Shown here piece after piece: positions 1-7,905 of a stretch of DNA of 64,000 nucleotides. The position numbers were made by a program, and so were the translations under genes. This stretch comes from Bacillus sp. ISL-45 (lineage in GTDB: Bacteria > Bacillota > Bacilli > Bacillales > Cytobacillaceae): contig NZ_JAGGQQ010000008.1 in assembly GCF_018613195.1 (NCBI RefSeq), positions 349,567-413,566 of the forward strand. Direction: 5' to 3'. The notes beneath the pieces were generated by a model. It was not told the origin of the DNA and ran no database searches. It was given only the letters and a program-made list of their open reading frames with translations. The first letter of the stretch is position 1. Every line of letters starts with the position of its first letter.

Positions 1-974
1 AATATAAAAATTCCCGCGGTGAGAGGGTGGCCTGGATCGGTGTTCTTCTGCTGACCAGGGAGCAAACCATATTCCCAAATGACCTCACCGAAAAATTCTC
101 ATTGAGCAAGAGTACCATCCAACGCGACCTGAAACTGCTGTCTGAAACTCTTTTGCCCTTCAGGCTGAAATTGGTTTTCAGCAGACAAGAAGGATATTCC
201 ATTTCAGGAGATGAACAAAACAAACGGAAGGTCCTAATCCACTTTTTATCAAAATTACACCCTCACAGAGAAACTCACTGGATCATCCAAAACACACAAT
301 CAACCCGAGAGTGGCGCAGTGACCTGGTTGCACCGCCGCATGCCTTGAGAATCCACCAAATCATATTAGATTCACAAAAATACCTTAATGTCCGCTATCC
401 GGCAGATGTAATCGAATTATTAAGCATACAGTTACTGCTTTTACTATCAAGATATAAGCAGGGGAAAGTCATCACCCTCGACCCCGTCGAAAAGGTTGTG
501 GTTAAGCCTTCCCCAGAATTCCAGGCATCAAGCTTTATAGGTGAAAAGGTGAAAGAAACGTTCGGCGTCGAAATTCCAGATGATGAGCTGTGCTATATCA
601 CCATTTGCCTGATGGCCGCCAAGAATCAGCACCCGCTCGCAAACAGCAGTGAAGAGGACATGGATATTCTTAAGAGTGTCATCCACGAAATGGTCGATCG
701 GTTCCAAGAGGAAGCTGATGTACAGTTTAAAACCAGGGAGGCGCTGGAACAAAGTTTATTTTTTCATATAAAATCAGCCTACTATCGCATTGTCCATGGG
801 CAAATGTATGATAATCCGCTTTCCGGCATGATCCAGATTAACTATGCCGATTTGTTCCAGAAAACAAAGAAGGTCATTTCCCACCTTGAGGACGTGATCG
901 GAGATGAAATTCCGGACGATGAATTAGCATTGATTACCATGCATTTCGGCGGCTGGATCGAAAAAGAATCTTAA
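1..974 (+). CDS. PRD-domain transcriptional regulator (BglG/MtlR-like), 5' end outside window
   Basis: The reading frame is open to the left edge, so the true start is probably upstream; the first in-window start is GTG at 27. The N-terminus is a helix-turn-helix that reads as the middle of a DeoR/Mga-like domain (SLSKSTIQRDLKLL). Two PTS regulation domains follow, the first ending around PDDELCYITICLMAA and the second around IPDDELALITMHFGGW. PRDs are phosphorylated by HPr or EII proteins and tune binding to the sugar-PTS state. The protein stops right after PRD2, where MtlR/LicR relatives continue into EIIB/EIIA-like domains, so it is either a short form or has lost its tail. The sugar it senses cannot be told because the genes upstream are not visible. 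Confidence 0.75.
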   Translation, partial: YKNSRGERVAWIGVLLLTREQTIFPNDLTEKFSLSKSTIQRDLKLLSETLLPFRLKLVFSRQEGYSISGDEQNKRKVLIHFLSKLHPHRETHWIIQNTQSTREWRSDLVAPPHALRIHQIILDSQKYLNVRYPADVIELLSIQLLLLLSRYKQGKVITLDPVEKVVVKPSPEFQASSFIGEKVKETFGVEIPDDELCYITICLMAAKNQHPLANSSEEDMDILKSVIHEMVDRFQEEADVQFKTREALEQSLFFHIKSAYYRIVHGQMYDNPLSGMIQINYADLFQKTKKVISHLEDVIGDEIPDDELALITMHFGGWIEKES

Positions 975-1099
975 CTGGTACTTCGATTTGCTTTTCTCCA
1001 AGCACATCCAAAAAATCGGTCTCAGGTCTTAGACAACATTACATTACTAGACTGTTAATGACAGGGGAGTTTATGGGTAATATGAAAGTATGGAAAAAG

Positions 1100-1126
1100 T
1101 GAAACAATGACCCTATGTCATTCGTA
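1100..1126 (+). promoter_or_regulatory. Sigma-W-like ECF promoter of xpaC-telA
   Basis: TGAAAC at 1100-1105 and CGTA at 1123-1126 are separated by 17 bases. This matches the B. subtilis sigma-W consensus (TGAAAC, 16-17 bases, CGTA). Transcription would start around 1133, about 30 bases before the xpaC start. TelA-family genes in B. subtilis (yceH) are members of ECF sigma regulons, which supports the call. Confidence 0.6.
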
Positions 1127-1162
1127 TACATAGGAAGGATTCCATGAAGGAGTGTATTTTCG

Positions 1163-1822
1163 ATGAACCCGATTCTTTCAGTAATTATCCGTACACTTAT
1201 AGCCATGCCTTCGACAGGATTTATATGGCTTTTAAGTTATGCTGGTTTTGATCAAACATTTGGAATGGCTTCGCTCATTGCCATCGGAGCGGGAGGACTT
1301 GTTTATTTCGGACTCGGCAGTATCATGAAGAGCCGATTTTTAAAAAAACACGGCCTGACCCGAAAAGAATATCATTATATAAAGAAGAATCTGGACGAGG
1401 CGAAGCAGAAAATCAATCGCCTGCAAAAGGTACAGTTTTCAATCCGCCACATCAGGTCGCTGAAGCAGCGGATGGAGCTGGTCAGGATGGTCCGGAATAT
1501 TTATAGCCTGACCCGGAAGGAACCGAAGCGATTTTATCAGGCGGAGCAGTTTTATTTTTCACACCTGGATTCTGTACTTGAACTCACTGAGAAGTACGCA
1601 TTTCTATCCGCTCAGTCAAAAACGAACCGTGAGATGCAGTACACACTGGATGATACGCAAAGGACATTGAATGAAATGACAGGAGCAGTGGAAAAGGATC
1701 TCTATCAAGTCCTGTCAGATGACTATGACCATTTGAATTTTGAGATAGATGTAGCTAAACACAGGCTTAATTCAGTGAAAGAGCCTAAGTATCTTGATGG
1801 AAACTGGAGGACGAAAAAATGA
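1163..1822 (+). CDS. xpaC: XpaC-family protein (5-bromo-4-chloroindolyl phosphate hydrolysis family)
   Basis: The 219-residue protein has two hydrophobic segments in the first 55 residues ([20 protein letters not shown] and [19 protein letters not shown]) followed by a long charged, helical cytoplasmic part, the usual XpaC layout. The family is named for a phosphatase-like colony phenotype, but its biochemical role is unclear. The ATG follows AAGGAG at 1147-1152 with good spacing. Its stop overlaps the telA start as ATGA, so the two are translationally coupled, as xpaC and telA-like genes are in other Firmicutes. The probable ECF promoter suggests induction by envelope stress or membrane-active compounds. 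Confidence 0.8.
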   Translation: MNPILSVIIRTLIAMPSTGFIWLLSYAGFDQTFGMASLIAIGAGGLVYFGLGSIMKSRFLKKHGLTRKEYHYIKKNLDEAKQKINRLQKVQFSIRHIRSLKQRMELVRMVRNIYSLTRKEPKRFYQAEQFYFSHLDSVLELTEKYAFLSAQSKTNREMQYTLDDTQRTLNEMTGAVEKDLYQVLSDDYDHLNFEIDVAKHRLNSVKEPKYLDGNWRTKK

Positions 1823-2994
1823 AAGAGAAGGATATCGATTTATTGAAAAACAGCGGCAGTCTTATGGATGATATGTTAGCCAACCCTTTTGGCGATCAAG
1901 GTGAATTAGTTTTGAAGGCAGTGGAGAAGGATCCGGAAAGCAAGCCGGTAAAATTGATTGATGTGATTCCTGAAGAAAACCGGGCAAAGGCTTACCAGCT
2001 GGCAGAGCAGATCGACCCGAAAAATCATCAGGCAATGATCACCTATGGAACACAGGCGCAAGGAAAGCTGTTATCTTTTTCGCATTCGATGCTTGAACAT
2101 GTCCAAAAAAAGGACGTCGGTGAAATCGGGGACATTATCAGTGATCTGATGAAGCAGCTGAACCATGTCAGCCCTGATGAATTAAGTGTAGAGAAACCAT
2201 CCTTCTTTTCAAAGGTATTTGGGAGGGTGTCAGGCTCCATTCAAGAAGTGCTTTCCAAGTACCAGAAGACCGGTGCCCAGATCGACCGGATCAGCGTGAA
2301 ATTGGACCGCAGCAAGAATGTGCTGCTTTCCGATATTGGCATGCTGGAAAAATTGTATGAAACAAACAAGGAATATTTCAATGCCTTAAATATTTATATC
2401 GCGGCCGGTGAAATAAAGCTGGAAGAGCTTCATGATAAAACGATTCCAGTTTTGAAAAAGGCGGCGGAGGAAACGAACGATCAGATGAAGTACCAGGAAG
2501 TGAACGATATGATCCAGTTCGCTGACCGTCTTGATAAAAGGCTGCATGATTTAAAATTAAGCAGGGAGATCACGATCCAGAGTGCACCGCAAATTCGCCT
2601 GATCCAAAATACCAACCAGGCACTGGTTGAAAAAATCCAGTCTTCGATTGTCACGGCCATTCCACTCTGGAAAAATCAGGTGGCGATCGCGTTGACGCTC
2701 ATCCGTCAGCGACATGCTGTGGAAGCACAAAAGAAGGTCTCCAAGACGACCAACGAGCTGCTGCTTAAAAACGCCGAAATGCTGAAAACGAATACGATTG
2801 AGACGGCCAGGGAAAATGAACGGGGCCTCGTCGATATTGAAACATTGAAAAAGACTCAGGAAAACTTGATTTCCACCCTTGAAGAAACGTTGAGAATCCA
2901 GGAAGAAGGCCGAACCAAGCGCCGTCTGGCCGAACAAGATCTTGCGGCGATGGAAAATGAGTTAAGAGTAAAGCTTCTGGAGTTAAAAGACTAA
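1819..2994 (+). CDS. telA: TelA-family toxic anion resistance protein
   Basis: The 391-residue protein is a mostly helical, soluble TelA/YaaN/YceH homologue, with the family's central region ([28 protein letters not shown]) and the [20 protein letters not shown] stretch. The family is linked to tellurite and lantibiotic or cell-envelope stress tolerance; the mechanism is not established. It starts inside the xpaC stop (ATGA overlap). The last codons and the stop (VKLLELKD then TAA) belong to the first copy of a 37-bp unit repeated three more times after the gene. Confidence 0.85.
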   Translation: MKEKDIDLLKNSGSLMDDMLANPFGDQGELVLKAVEKDPESKPVKLIDVIPEENRAKAYQLAEQIDPKNHQAMITYGTQAQGKLLSFSHSMLEHVQKKDVGEIGDIISDLMKQLNHVSPDELSVEKPSFFSKVFGRVSGSIQEVLSKYQKTGAQIDRISVKLDRSKNVLLSDIGMLEKLYETNKEYFNALNIYIAAGEIKLEELHDKTIPVLKKAAEETNDQMKYQEVNDMIQFADRLDKRLHDLKLSREITIQSAPQIRLIQNTNQALVEKIQSSIVTAIPLWKNQVAIALTLIRQRHAVEAQKKVSKTTNELLLKNAEMLKTNTIETARENERGLVDIETLKKTQENLISTLEETLRIQEEGRTKRRLAEQDLAAMENELRVKLLELKD

Positions 2995-3106
2995 TAAGTT
3001 AAAGGTAAAGCTTCTTGAGCTAAAAGACTAATAAGTTAAAGGTAATGCTTCTGGAGTTAAAAGACTAATAAGTTAAGGGTAAAGCTTTCTGAGTTAAAAG
3101 ACTAAT
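2961..3106 (+). repeat. Four tandem 37-bp copies of the telA 3' end
   Basis: Units begin at 2961, 2998, 3035 and 3072 with GTTAAAGGTAAAGCTTCT-like sequence and each ends AAAAGACTAATAA (the last is truncated). The first unit encodes the telA C-terminus and its stop codon; the others are noncoding. The copies differ from each other by a few substitutions. A 37-bp period is not a multiple of three, so the repeats cannot lengthen the protein. Confidence 0.9.
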
Positions 3107-3112
3107 ACCTGC

Positions 3113-3156
3113 AAATTAGGACCGTTGCTGCTGAGCACGGTCCTAATTTATTTTTG
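3113..3156 (+). terminator. Intrinsic terminator of xpaC-telA
   Basis: A 13-bp inverted repeat (AAATTAGGACCGT at 3113-3125, ACGGTCCTAATTT at 3137-3149) is followed by a T-rich tract. It lies just beyond the 37-bp repeat array. Confidence 0.85.
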
Positions 3157-3281
3157 TGCAATTTTGCTACAAGCTCCACCCGAATTGAATTTCGTAAAAC
3201 GGCTCTTTATCAATGCTTTCAGGCTTTATGAATAGAATTACTAAAATGAATCTATCTATAATTTCCTCACTTTTGAACCAT

Positions 3282-3773
3282 CTAATCTACAACCTCGATC
3301 AATTGCTCTTTTAACTTCCTTTTAGCTCCATTTCTCCACTGCTTGACCGCGGACAGTGAGACATTTTCCTTTTCGGCGATTTCTCTGATGGAGAGGAAAT
3401 CCATGCAGGTGTAGACGACCCACTTTGTTTCTTTTTCGGTGAGGCCCTGGCAATAGCTGAGCAGGAATTCAAGTTCAAGCGGTTGGTCTGCGTTCGTCTC
3501 CTCGACGGTTTCCCAGTATTCCTCTTTTTGATGGATGCTCCGTTCTGCTAACCGGTTGTTTCGGTTCATTTCATTCAGGATTTGTCCTTTTATATACGAA
3601 TAGGCGTAATTGGTGAACTCGCCTTTTTCTGGATTAAAGGCTTCTGCAGCTTCCCAAAGCCCGACCAGTCCGATGTGATAGTAGTCTTTTTTATTTTTAT
3701 AGATATTCAGCGATGAGATAATTTTATGGATCATCGGTTCATATTGTTTTGCCAGTTGTTCAAAGCCTTCCAT
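3282..3773 (-). CDS. Small sigma-70 family RNA polymerase sigma factor
   Basis: From ATG at 3773 the protein is about 163 residues. An upstream in-frame ATG at 3848 gives 188 residues, but only 3773 has a ribosome site (AAAGGA, about 7 bases away). Region 2 is recognisable (DYYHIGLVGLWEAAEAFNP, then FTNYAYSYIKGQILNEMNR). Region 4 ends in a helix-turn-helix (SIREIAEKENVSLSAVKQWRNGAKRKL). It lacks regions 1 and 3, like competence- or ECF-size sigma factors such as SigH/ComX types. It is divergent from comK and has two perfect ComK-type AT-boxes upstream, which suggests that ComK controls it. Its promoter specificity cannot be read from sequence, and I do not recognise a B. subtilis orthologue. 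Confidence 0.8.
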   Translation of the reverse strand: MEGFEQLAKQYEPMIHKIISSLNIYKNKKDYYHIGLVGLWEAAEAFNPEKGEFTNYAYSYIKGQILNEMNRNNRLAERSIHQKEEYWETVEETNADQPLELEFLLSYCQGLTEKETKWVVYTCMDFLSIREIAEKENVSLSAVKQWRNGAKRKLKEQLIEVVD

Positions 3774-3860
3774 TTTGCAATCCTTTCGGGATCGCGCGCG
3801 TTCATTGTATTCCCGGGTAGCTTTACCATACTCCCGGATATGGATCATGCACCAATCGCA

Positions 3861-3924
3861 AAAATTGAATTTTGGAAGGCAAAATAGCCTAAAAATACGA
3901 AAAAAGGCCTCAAAATTGAATTTT
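3861..3924 (-). promoter_or_regulatory. Candidate ComK box upstream of the sigma-factor gene
   Basis: Two identical AAAATTGAATTTT motifs lie at 3861-3873 and 3912-3924. Each fits the ComK AT-box AAAA-N5-TTTT exactly. Their centres are 51 bp apart, close to five helical turns. Known B. subtilis K-boxes use about two, three or four turns, so this spacing would be slightly longer than described ones. Confidence 0.5.
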
Positions 3925-3934
3925 CAAGGCCTTT
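3898..3934 (-). terminator. Terminator-like hairpin in the sigma-factor upstream region (minus strand)
   Basis: AAAGGCCT at 3903-3910 pairs with AGGCCTTT at 3927-3934. On the minus strand the hairpin is followed by a run of Ts (As at 3900-3905). It lies 5' of the sigma gene, so it would end minus-strand transcripts arriving from the comK side, or act as an attenuator. Its loop contains one of the AT-boxes. Confidence 0.4.
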
Positions 3935-4103
3935 CCACAGAAGATATGTTAATTAGGTGCCATTAATGTTTACGGTTCCGAAGTAATTGTGAAATTTTTT
4001 AGACAACTCTTGATAAATATTTTTCCAGTATTGGGTCGGCCAGTTTATAATATCGGCATAGGAGTAAGGCTGCCAAAACTATCAATCATGGGCCGATAAA
4101 CGC

Positions 4104-4129
4104 AAAAAACGGACCTGAAAGCAGGTCCG
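4104..4129 (-). terminator. Second minus-strand terminator-like hairpin between comK and the sigma gene
   Basis: CGGACCTG at 4110-4117 pairs with CAGGTCCG at 4122-4129 around an AAAG loop; six As at 4104-4109 give a T-run on the minus strand. It would block minus-strand transcription from the comK promoter region. A minus-strand TTGCTA-N17-TATAAT lies directly upstream, so a very short minus-strand transcript is conceivable but unproven. Confidence 0.5.
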
Positions 4130-4151
4130 CAGAAAATTATATTATACTAAT

Positions 4152-4214
4152 AAAATGAATTTTTAGCAATATTCCATAAGAACTAGGTTGAAATTCAGCT
4201 AAAAATACAGATTT
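4152..4214 (+). promoter_or_regulatory. Candidate ComK autoregulatory box of comK
   Basis: A perfect AT-box AAAATGAATTTTT lies at 4152-4164 and a one-mismatch box AAAATACAGATTT at 4202-4214, starts 50 bp apart. The second box abuts the -35 hexamer of the comK promoter, the usual position for ComK activation. ComK is known to activate its own gene in B. subtilis. Confidence 0.5.
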
Positions 4215-4241
4215 ACATTTAAATGCCATTATCAATATAAT
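4212..4241 (+). promoter_or_regulatory. comK promoter (sigma-A type)
   Basis: TTTACA at 4212-4217 and a perfect TATAAT at 4236-4241 are separated by 18 bases. Transcription should begin near 4248, giving a leader of roughly 200 nt before the comK start. Confidence 0.65.
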
Positions 4242-4247
4242 GATACC

Positions 4248-4445
4248 TATAGGGGTTTTATCCAACACCAAGAACATGAACACACGTGCCCTGTTAACAG
4301 GACAGGAGGTTATGACGTGAATTTTACATTAAAAAGTCCCCAGGAATAAGTCGTGCGGACGATCCTGAGGACAGTGTGTTGGGTATACCAACTCTGTTAG
4401 TATACCTTTTTTGTCAAAGAATGCAATACATAGGAGGACTAATGA
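4248..4445 (+). promoter_or_regulatory. Structured comK leader with terminator/antiterminator and a short leader ORF
   Basis: Three elements are visible. (1) A long-range pairing of 4259-4268 with 4376-4385 (about 10 bp, one G-U) closes a domain. (2) Inside it are a hairpin at 4336-4345/4363-4372 and a helix at 4283-4286/4316-4319, giving a three-way-junction-like fold. (3) The 3' strand of the closing stem overlaps the 5' arm of an intrinsic terminator at 4382-4412, so the two are mutually exclusive. A 10-codon ORF (GTG at 4317, stop TAA at 4347-4349; VNFTLKSPQE) has an AGGAGG site at 4304-4309, and its last codons lie in the internal hairpin. The design fits a riboswitch or a ribosome-mediated attenuator. 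I recognise no known riboswitch consensus. Confidence 0.55.
4382..4412 (+). terminator. Intrinsic terminator inside the comK leader
   Basis: GGTATAC at 4382-4388 pairs with GTATACC at 4400-4406, extended by AAC/GTT in the loop, and is followed by six Ts (4407-4412). It lies 34 bases before the comK start, so it must be bypassed or be conditional for comK to be expressed. Confidence 0.7.
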
Positions 4446-4997
4446 GTGAGCCTATTAAATGATTATAGAATTAATCAGGAAACAGTGTTGCTGACAGGAG
4501 AGTATGATGAAAACGGGAAGCTGTGTACAAGAGTGATTGAAGGCGAGAACACTTTTCTTGTTAATTTGAGGCCGATAGAAGTGATTGACAAGACCATGCT
4601 TGATCTCGGGTCTGATTTTCATGCTGGCCGGAAAAGTGCGAGGGAAATACTGGGCGATATCAATATGTGCCCGATTAAGATCAACTGTCATCTGGGGATC
4701 TGGCTATTTCCGACCAAGTCTTATAATGATGACTTTTGCATCTGGTTTTCCCTTAAGCATGTTCAAAAAACGAAACCCCTTGGAATCCGTAAAACCGAAG
4801 TCTATTTAAGTCATAATCATACATTTATAGTCAATATGAAGCACTCCACCTTCAATGACCGGAAGCAAAAAGCAAAGGACCTGCGCGATGAAATGCTGAA
4901 AAACTCTCAAGGCAAGCTGACTTTATATGTCGAGCTGAAAAAGGGTCTCGTCATTTTTGAAGGGGAAGGAATCAATAGATATAGAATAAAGAAGTAA
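4446..4997 (+). CDS. comK: Competence transcription factor ComK
   Basis: The 183-residue protein matches ComK along its length: an N-terminal strand-rich part (ENGKLCTRVIEGENTFLVNLRPIEVIDKT), the HAGRKSAREIL motif corresponding to YAGRKAGTYEV in B. subtilis, and IWLFPTKSYNDDFCIWFSLKHV. ComK binds AT-boxes as a dimer of dimers and switches on DNA-uptake and recombination genes, including comF, present at 52.6 kb here. The GTG start at 4446 is chosen because AGGAGG at 4432-4437 is 8 bases away; an ATG at 4442 is out of frame and too close. The gene is preceded by an unusual attenuator-like leader and is divergent from a sigma factor. Confidence 0.88.
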   Translation: MSLLNDYRINQETVLLTGEYDENGKLCTRVIEGENTFLVNLRPIEVIDKTMLDLGSDFHAGRKSAREILGDINMCPIKINCHLGIWLFPTKSYNDDFCIWFSLKHVQKTKPLGIRKTEVYLSHNHTFIVNMKHSTFNDRKQKAKDLRDEMLKNSQGKLTLYVELKKGLVIFEGEGINRYRIKK

Positions 4998-5200
4998 TAT
5001 GGTTAAGGCATCTCCTCGTTCTGAGCGGCGTTTTTACTAAAGTCTATTAATTACAAGATAATTGTAATGGACTTAATCGTGCTGTTTGGCAAATAGATCT
5101 CAGCTCGGGTTCGATCTGAACGAAATGATTACAGATGAGATAAATAGAAAGATAATACGCACTATTAAAAAATTAAAAACCAAAAATATGAGACAAACTG
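4998..5200. other. Intergenic region between comK and the glpF promoter
   Basis: About 200 bases with no convincing gene. An AT-rich inverted stretch (TTACAAGATAATTGTAA) lies near 5050-5066. No clear intrinsic terminator for comK was found. Confidence 0.4.
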
Positions 5201-5229
5201 TTGACAGCGCTTTCAGATTTAAGTATACT
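5201..5229 (+). promoter_or_regulatory. glpF promoter with overlapping cre site
   Basis: TTGACA at 5201-5206, 17 bases, then TATACT at 5224-5229. A cre-like sequence TGACAGCGCTTTCA at 5202-5215 (one mismatch to TGWAANCGNTNWCA) covers the -35, so CcpA would repress glycerol uptake during growth on preferred sugars. Confidence 0.75.
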
Positions 5230-5248
5230 CCAATTACAAGTTAAGAAT

Positions 5249-5322
5249 GTGACGGAGATTGGGAGATTCACACTGAAATACCTATGCTTTTTTAGGTATG
5301 CTGTGTGAATCTCCTTTTTTTT
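5249..5322 (+). promoter_or_regulatory. GlpP-type antitermination leader of glpFK
   Basis: A 12-bp stem (GGAGATTCACAC at 5262-5273, GTGTGAATCTCC at 5303-5314) with an inner ATACCT/AGGTAT helix is followed by eight Ts. It is preceded by GTGACGGAGATTGGGAGA. The same arrangement precedes the 21.7-kb ABC importer and, less exactly, glpD. In B. subtilis, GlpP with glycerol-3-phosphate prevents termination at such leaders. Confidence 0.75.
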
Positions 5323-5377
5323 GCATCTTCTTAGCTGTATATACATCTTATTGATATACACGAAAGGGGAATTGTTT

Positions 5378-6202
5378 ATGTCAGCTTTTATGGGAGAAGT
5401 AATTGGCACGATGATCTTGATTGTCTTCGGTGCCGGGATTGGCGCTGGCTCATCGCTGAAGAATTCTTATGCGAAGGACGCTGGATGGATTGTTATTACG
5501 ATTGCTTGGGGACTTGCCGTTACAATGGGGGTTTTTGCAGTTGGTTCAATAAGCGGGGCACACCTTAACCCTGCGGTTACACTGGCACTTGCGATTGATG
5601 GCTCATTCCCGTGGGCAGATGTACCAGGCTATATGCTGGCACAGATGATTGGGGCATTCATTGGAGCAACACTAGTATTCTTTCACTATCTTCCACACTG
5701 GAAGGCAACGGATGATCCTGGCACAAAATTGGGCGTTTTCTCTACAGGCCCGGCAATCTCAAACACCTTTTCAAACTTATTCAGTGAAGTTTTCGGCACT
5801 TTTATTCTTGTTTTAGGATTATTGTTCATCGGAGCGAATCAGTTTACTGAGGGATTAAACCCTATCGCAGTTGGTCTGTTGATTGTAGTAATTGGTATGT
5901 CACTTGGCGGTACAACAGGATATGCGATTAACCCTGCGCGTGACCTTGGGCCGCGTGTCGCTCACTTCCTGCTGCCGATTCCAGGCAAAGGCGGATCGAA
6001 CTGGGGATATTCATGGATTCCGGTTGTTGGACCGCTGTTAGGTGGTTCACTGGGAGCTGTTGCATACAAAGCTCTTTTCACAGGAGCTATCACAGGGACT
6101 TTTTGGCTGGTAATTGGTATAGTAGCAGTAGTTCTGGCATTAGCTTATACAGTAGGAAAAAAACAAGCAGGACAATTAAATCCATCTAATATTGGAGCAT
6201 AA
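5378..6202 (+). CDS. glpF: Glycerol uptake facilitator
   Basis: The 274-residue aquaglyceroporin has the two pore half-helix motifs HLNPAVT (near residue 62) and INPARDLGPR (near 185) and about six hydrophobic segments. The D after the second NPAR is typical of glycerol channels. The ATG at 5378 is preceded by AAAGGGG; an in-frame start further up lies within the leader and lacks a ribosome site. It is first in glpF-glpK, controlled by the cre and GlpP-type elements upstream. No glpP lies next to it, unlike the B. subtilis glpPFKD order. Confidence 0.93.
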   Translation: MSAFMGEVIGTMILIVFGAGIGAGSSLKNSYAKDAGWIVITIAWGLAVTMGVFAVGSISGAHLNPAVTLALAIDGSFPWADVPGYMLAQMIGAFIGATLVFFHYLPHWKATDDPGTKLGVFSTGPAISNTFSNLFSEVFGTFILVLGLLFIGANQFTEGLNPIAVGLLIVVIGMSLGGTTGYAINPARDLGPRVAHFLLPIPGKGGSNWGYSWIPVVGPLLGGSLGAVAYKALFTGAITGTFWLVIGIVAVVLALAYTVGKKQAGQLNPSNIGA

Positions 6203-6239
6203 TTAAGATAAATGCAGGTTGGAGCATAAAGGGTTAAAT

Positions 6240-6253
6240 TGAAAGCGTTTAAG
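6240..6253 (+). promoter_or_regulatory. cre-like site between glpF and glpK
   Basis: TGAAAGCGTTTAAG carries the TGAAA-N-CG-N-TT core of a CcpA site with two mismatches at its end. It sits about 25 bases before the glpK start. Confidence 0.4.
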
Positions 6254-6260
6254 AAGCTAA

Positions 6261-7766
<1,506 letters not shown>

Positions 7767-7816
7767 ATATCATTCCACAGTTTAATTTGATACAATGATA
7801 ACAAGTTAATAAAACG

Positions 7817-7882
7817 GCAGGAGATCTGGAGAGACCGCGAAGCATTACCGTTCATTAGGTAATGTTTTTCGTGGTCTCTTTT
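7817..7882 (+). promoter_or_regulatory. GlpP-type antitermination leader of glpD
   Basis: GAGACC...CGAA at 7831-7841 pairs with TTCG..GGTCTC at 7868-7878, with an inner GCATTACC/GGTAATGT helix, then TTTT. It is preceded by GGCAGGAGATCTGGAGA, similar to the other two leaders in the window. It ends about 24 bases before the glpD start. Confidence 0.7.
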
Positions 7883-7905
7883 CCTGTTTTGGGGAGGAAA
7901 ACAAC

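Noticed and set aside
4248..4445. Known riboswitch class (c-di-GMP, T-box, purine, lysine, ykkC) in the comK leader
   Set aside because: None of the conserved core strings I can recall for these classes is present; a covariance search is needed to exclude rarer classes.
5321..5377. N-terminal extension of glpF
   Set aside because: It overlaps the poly-T end of the GlpP-type terminator and lacks a ribosome site; ATG at 5378 has AAAGGGG and gives the normal GlpF length.
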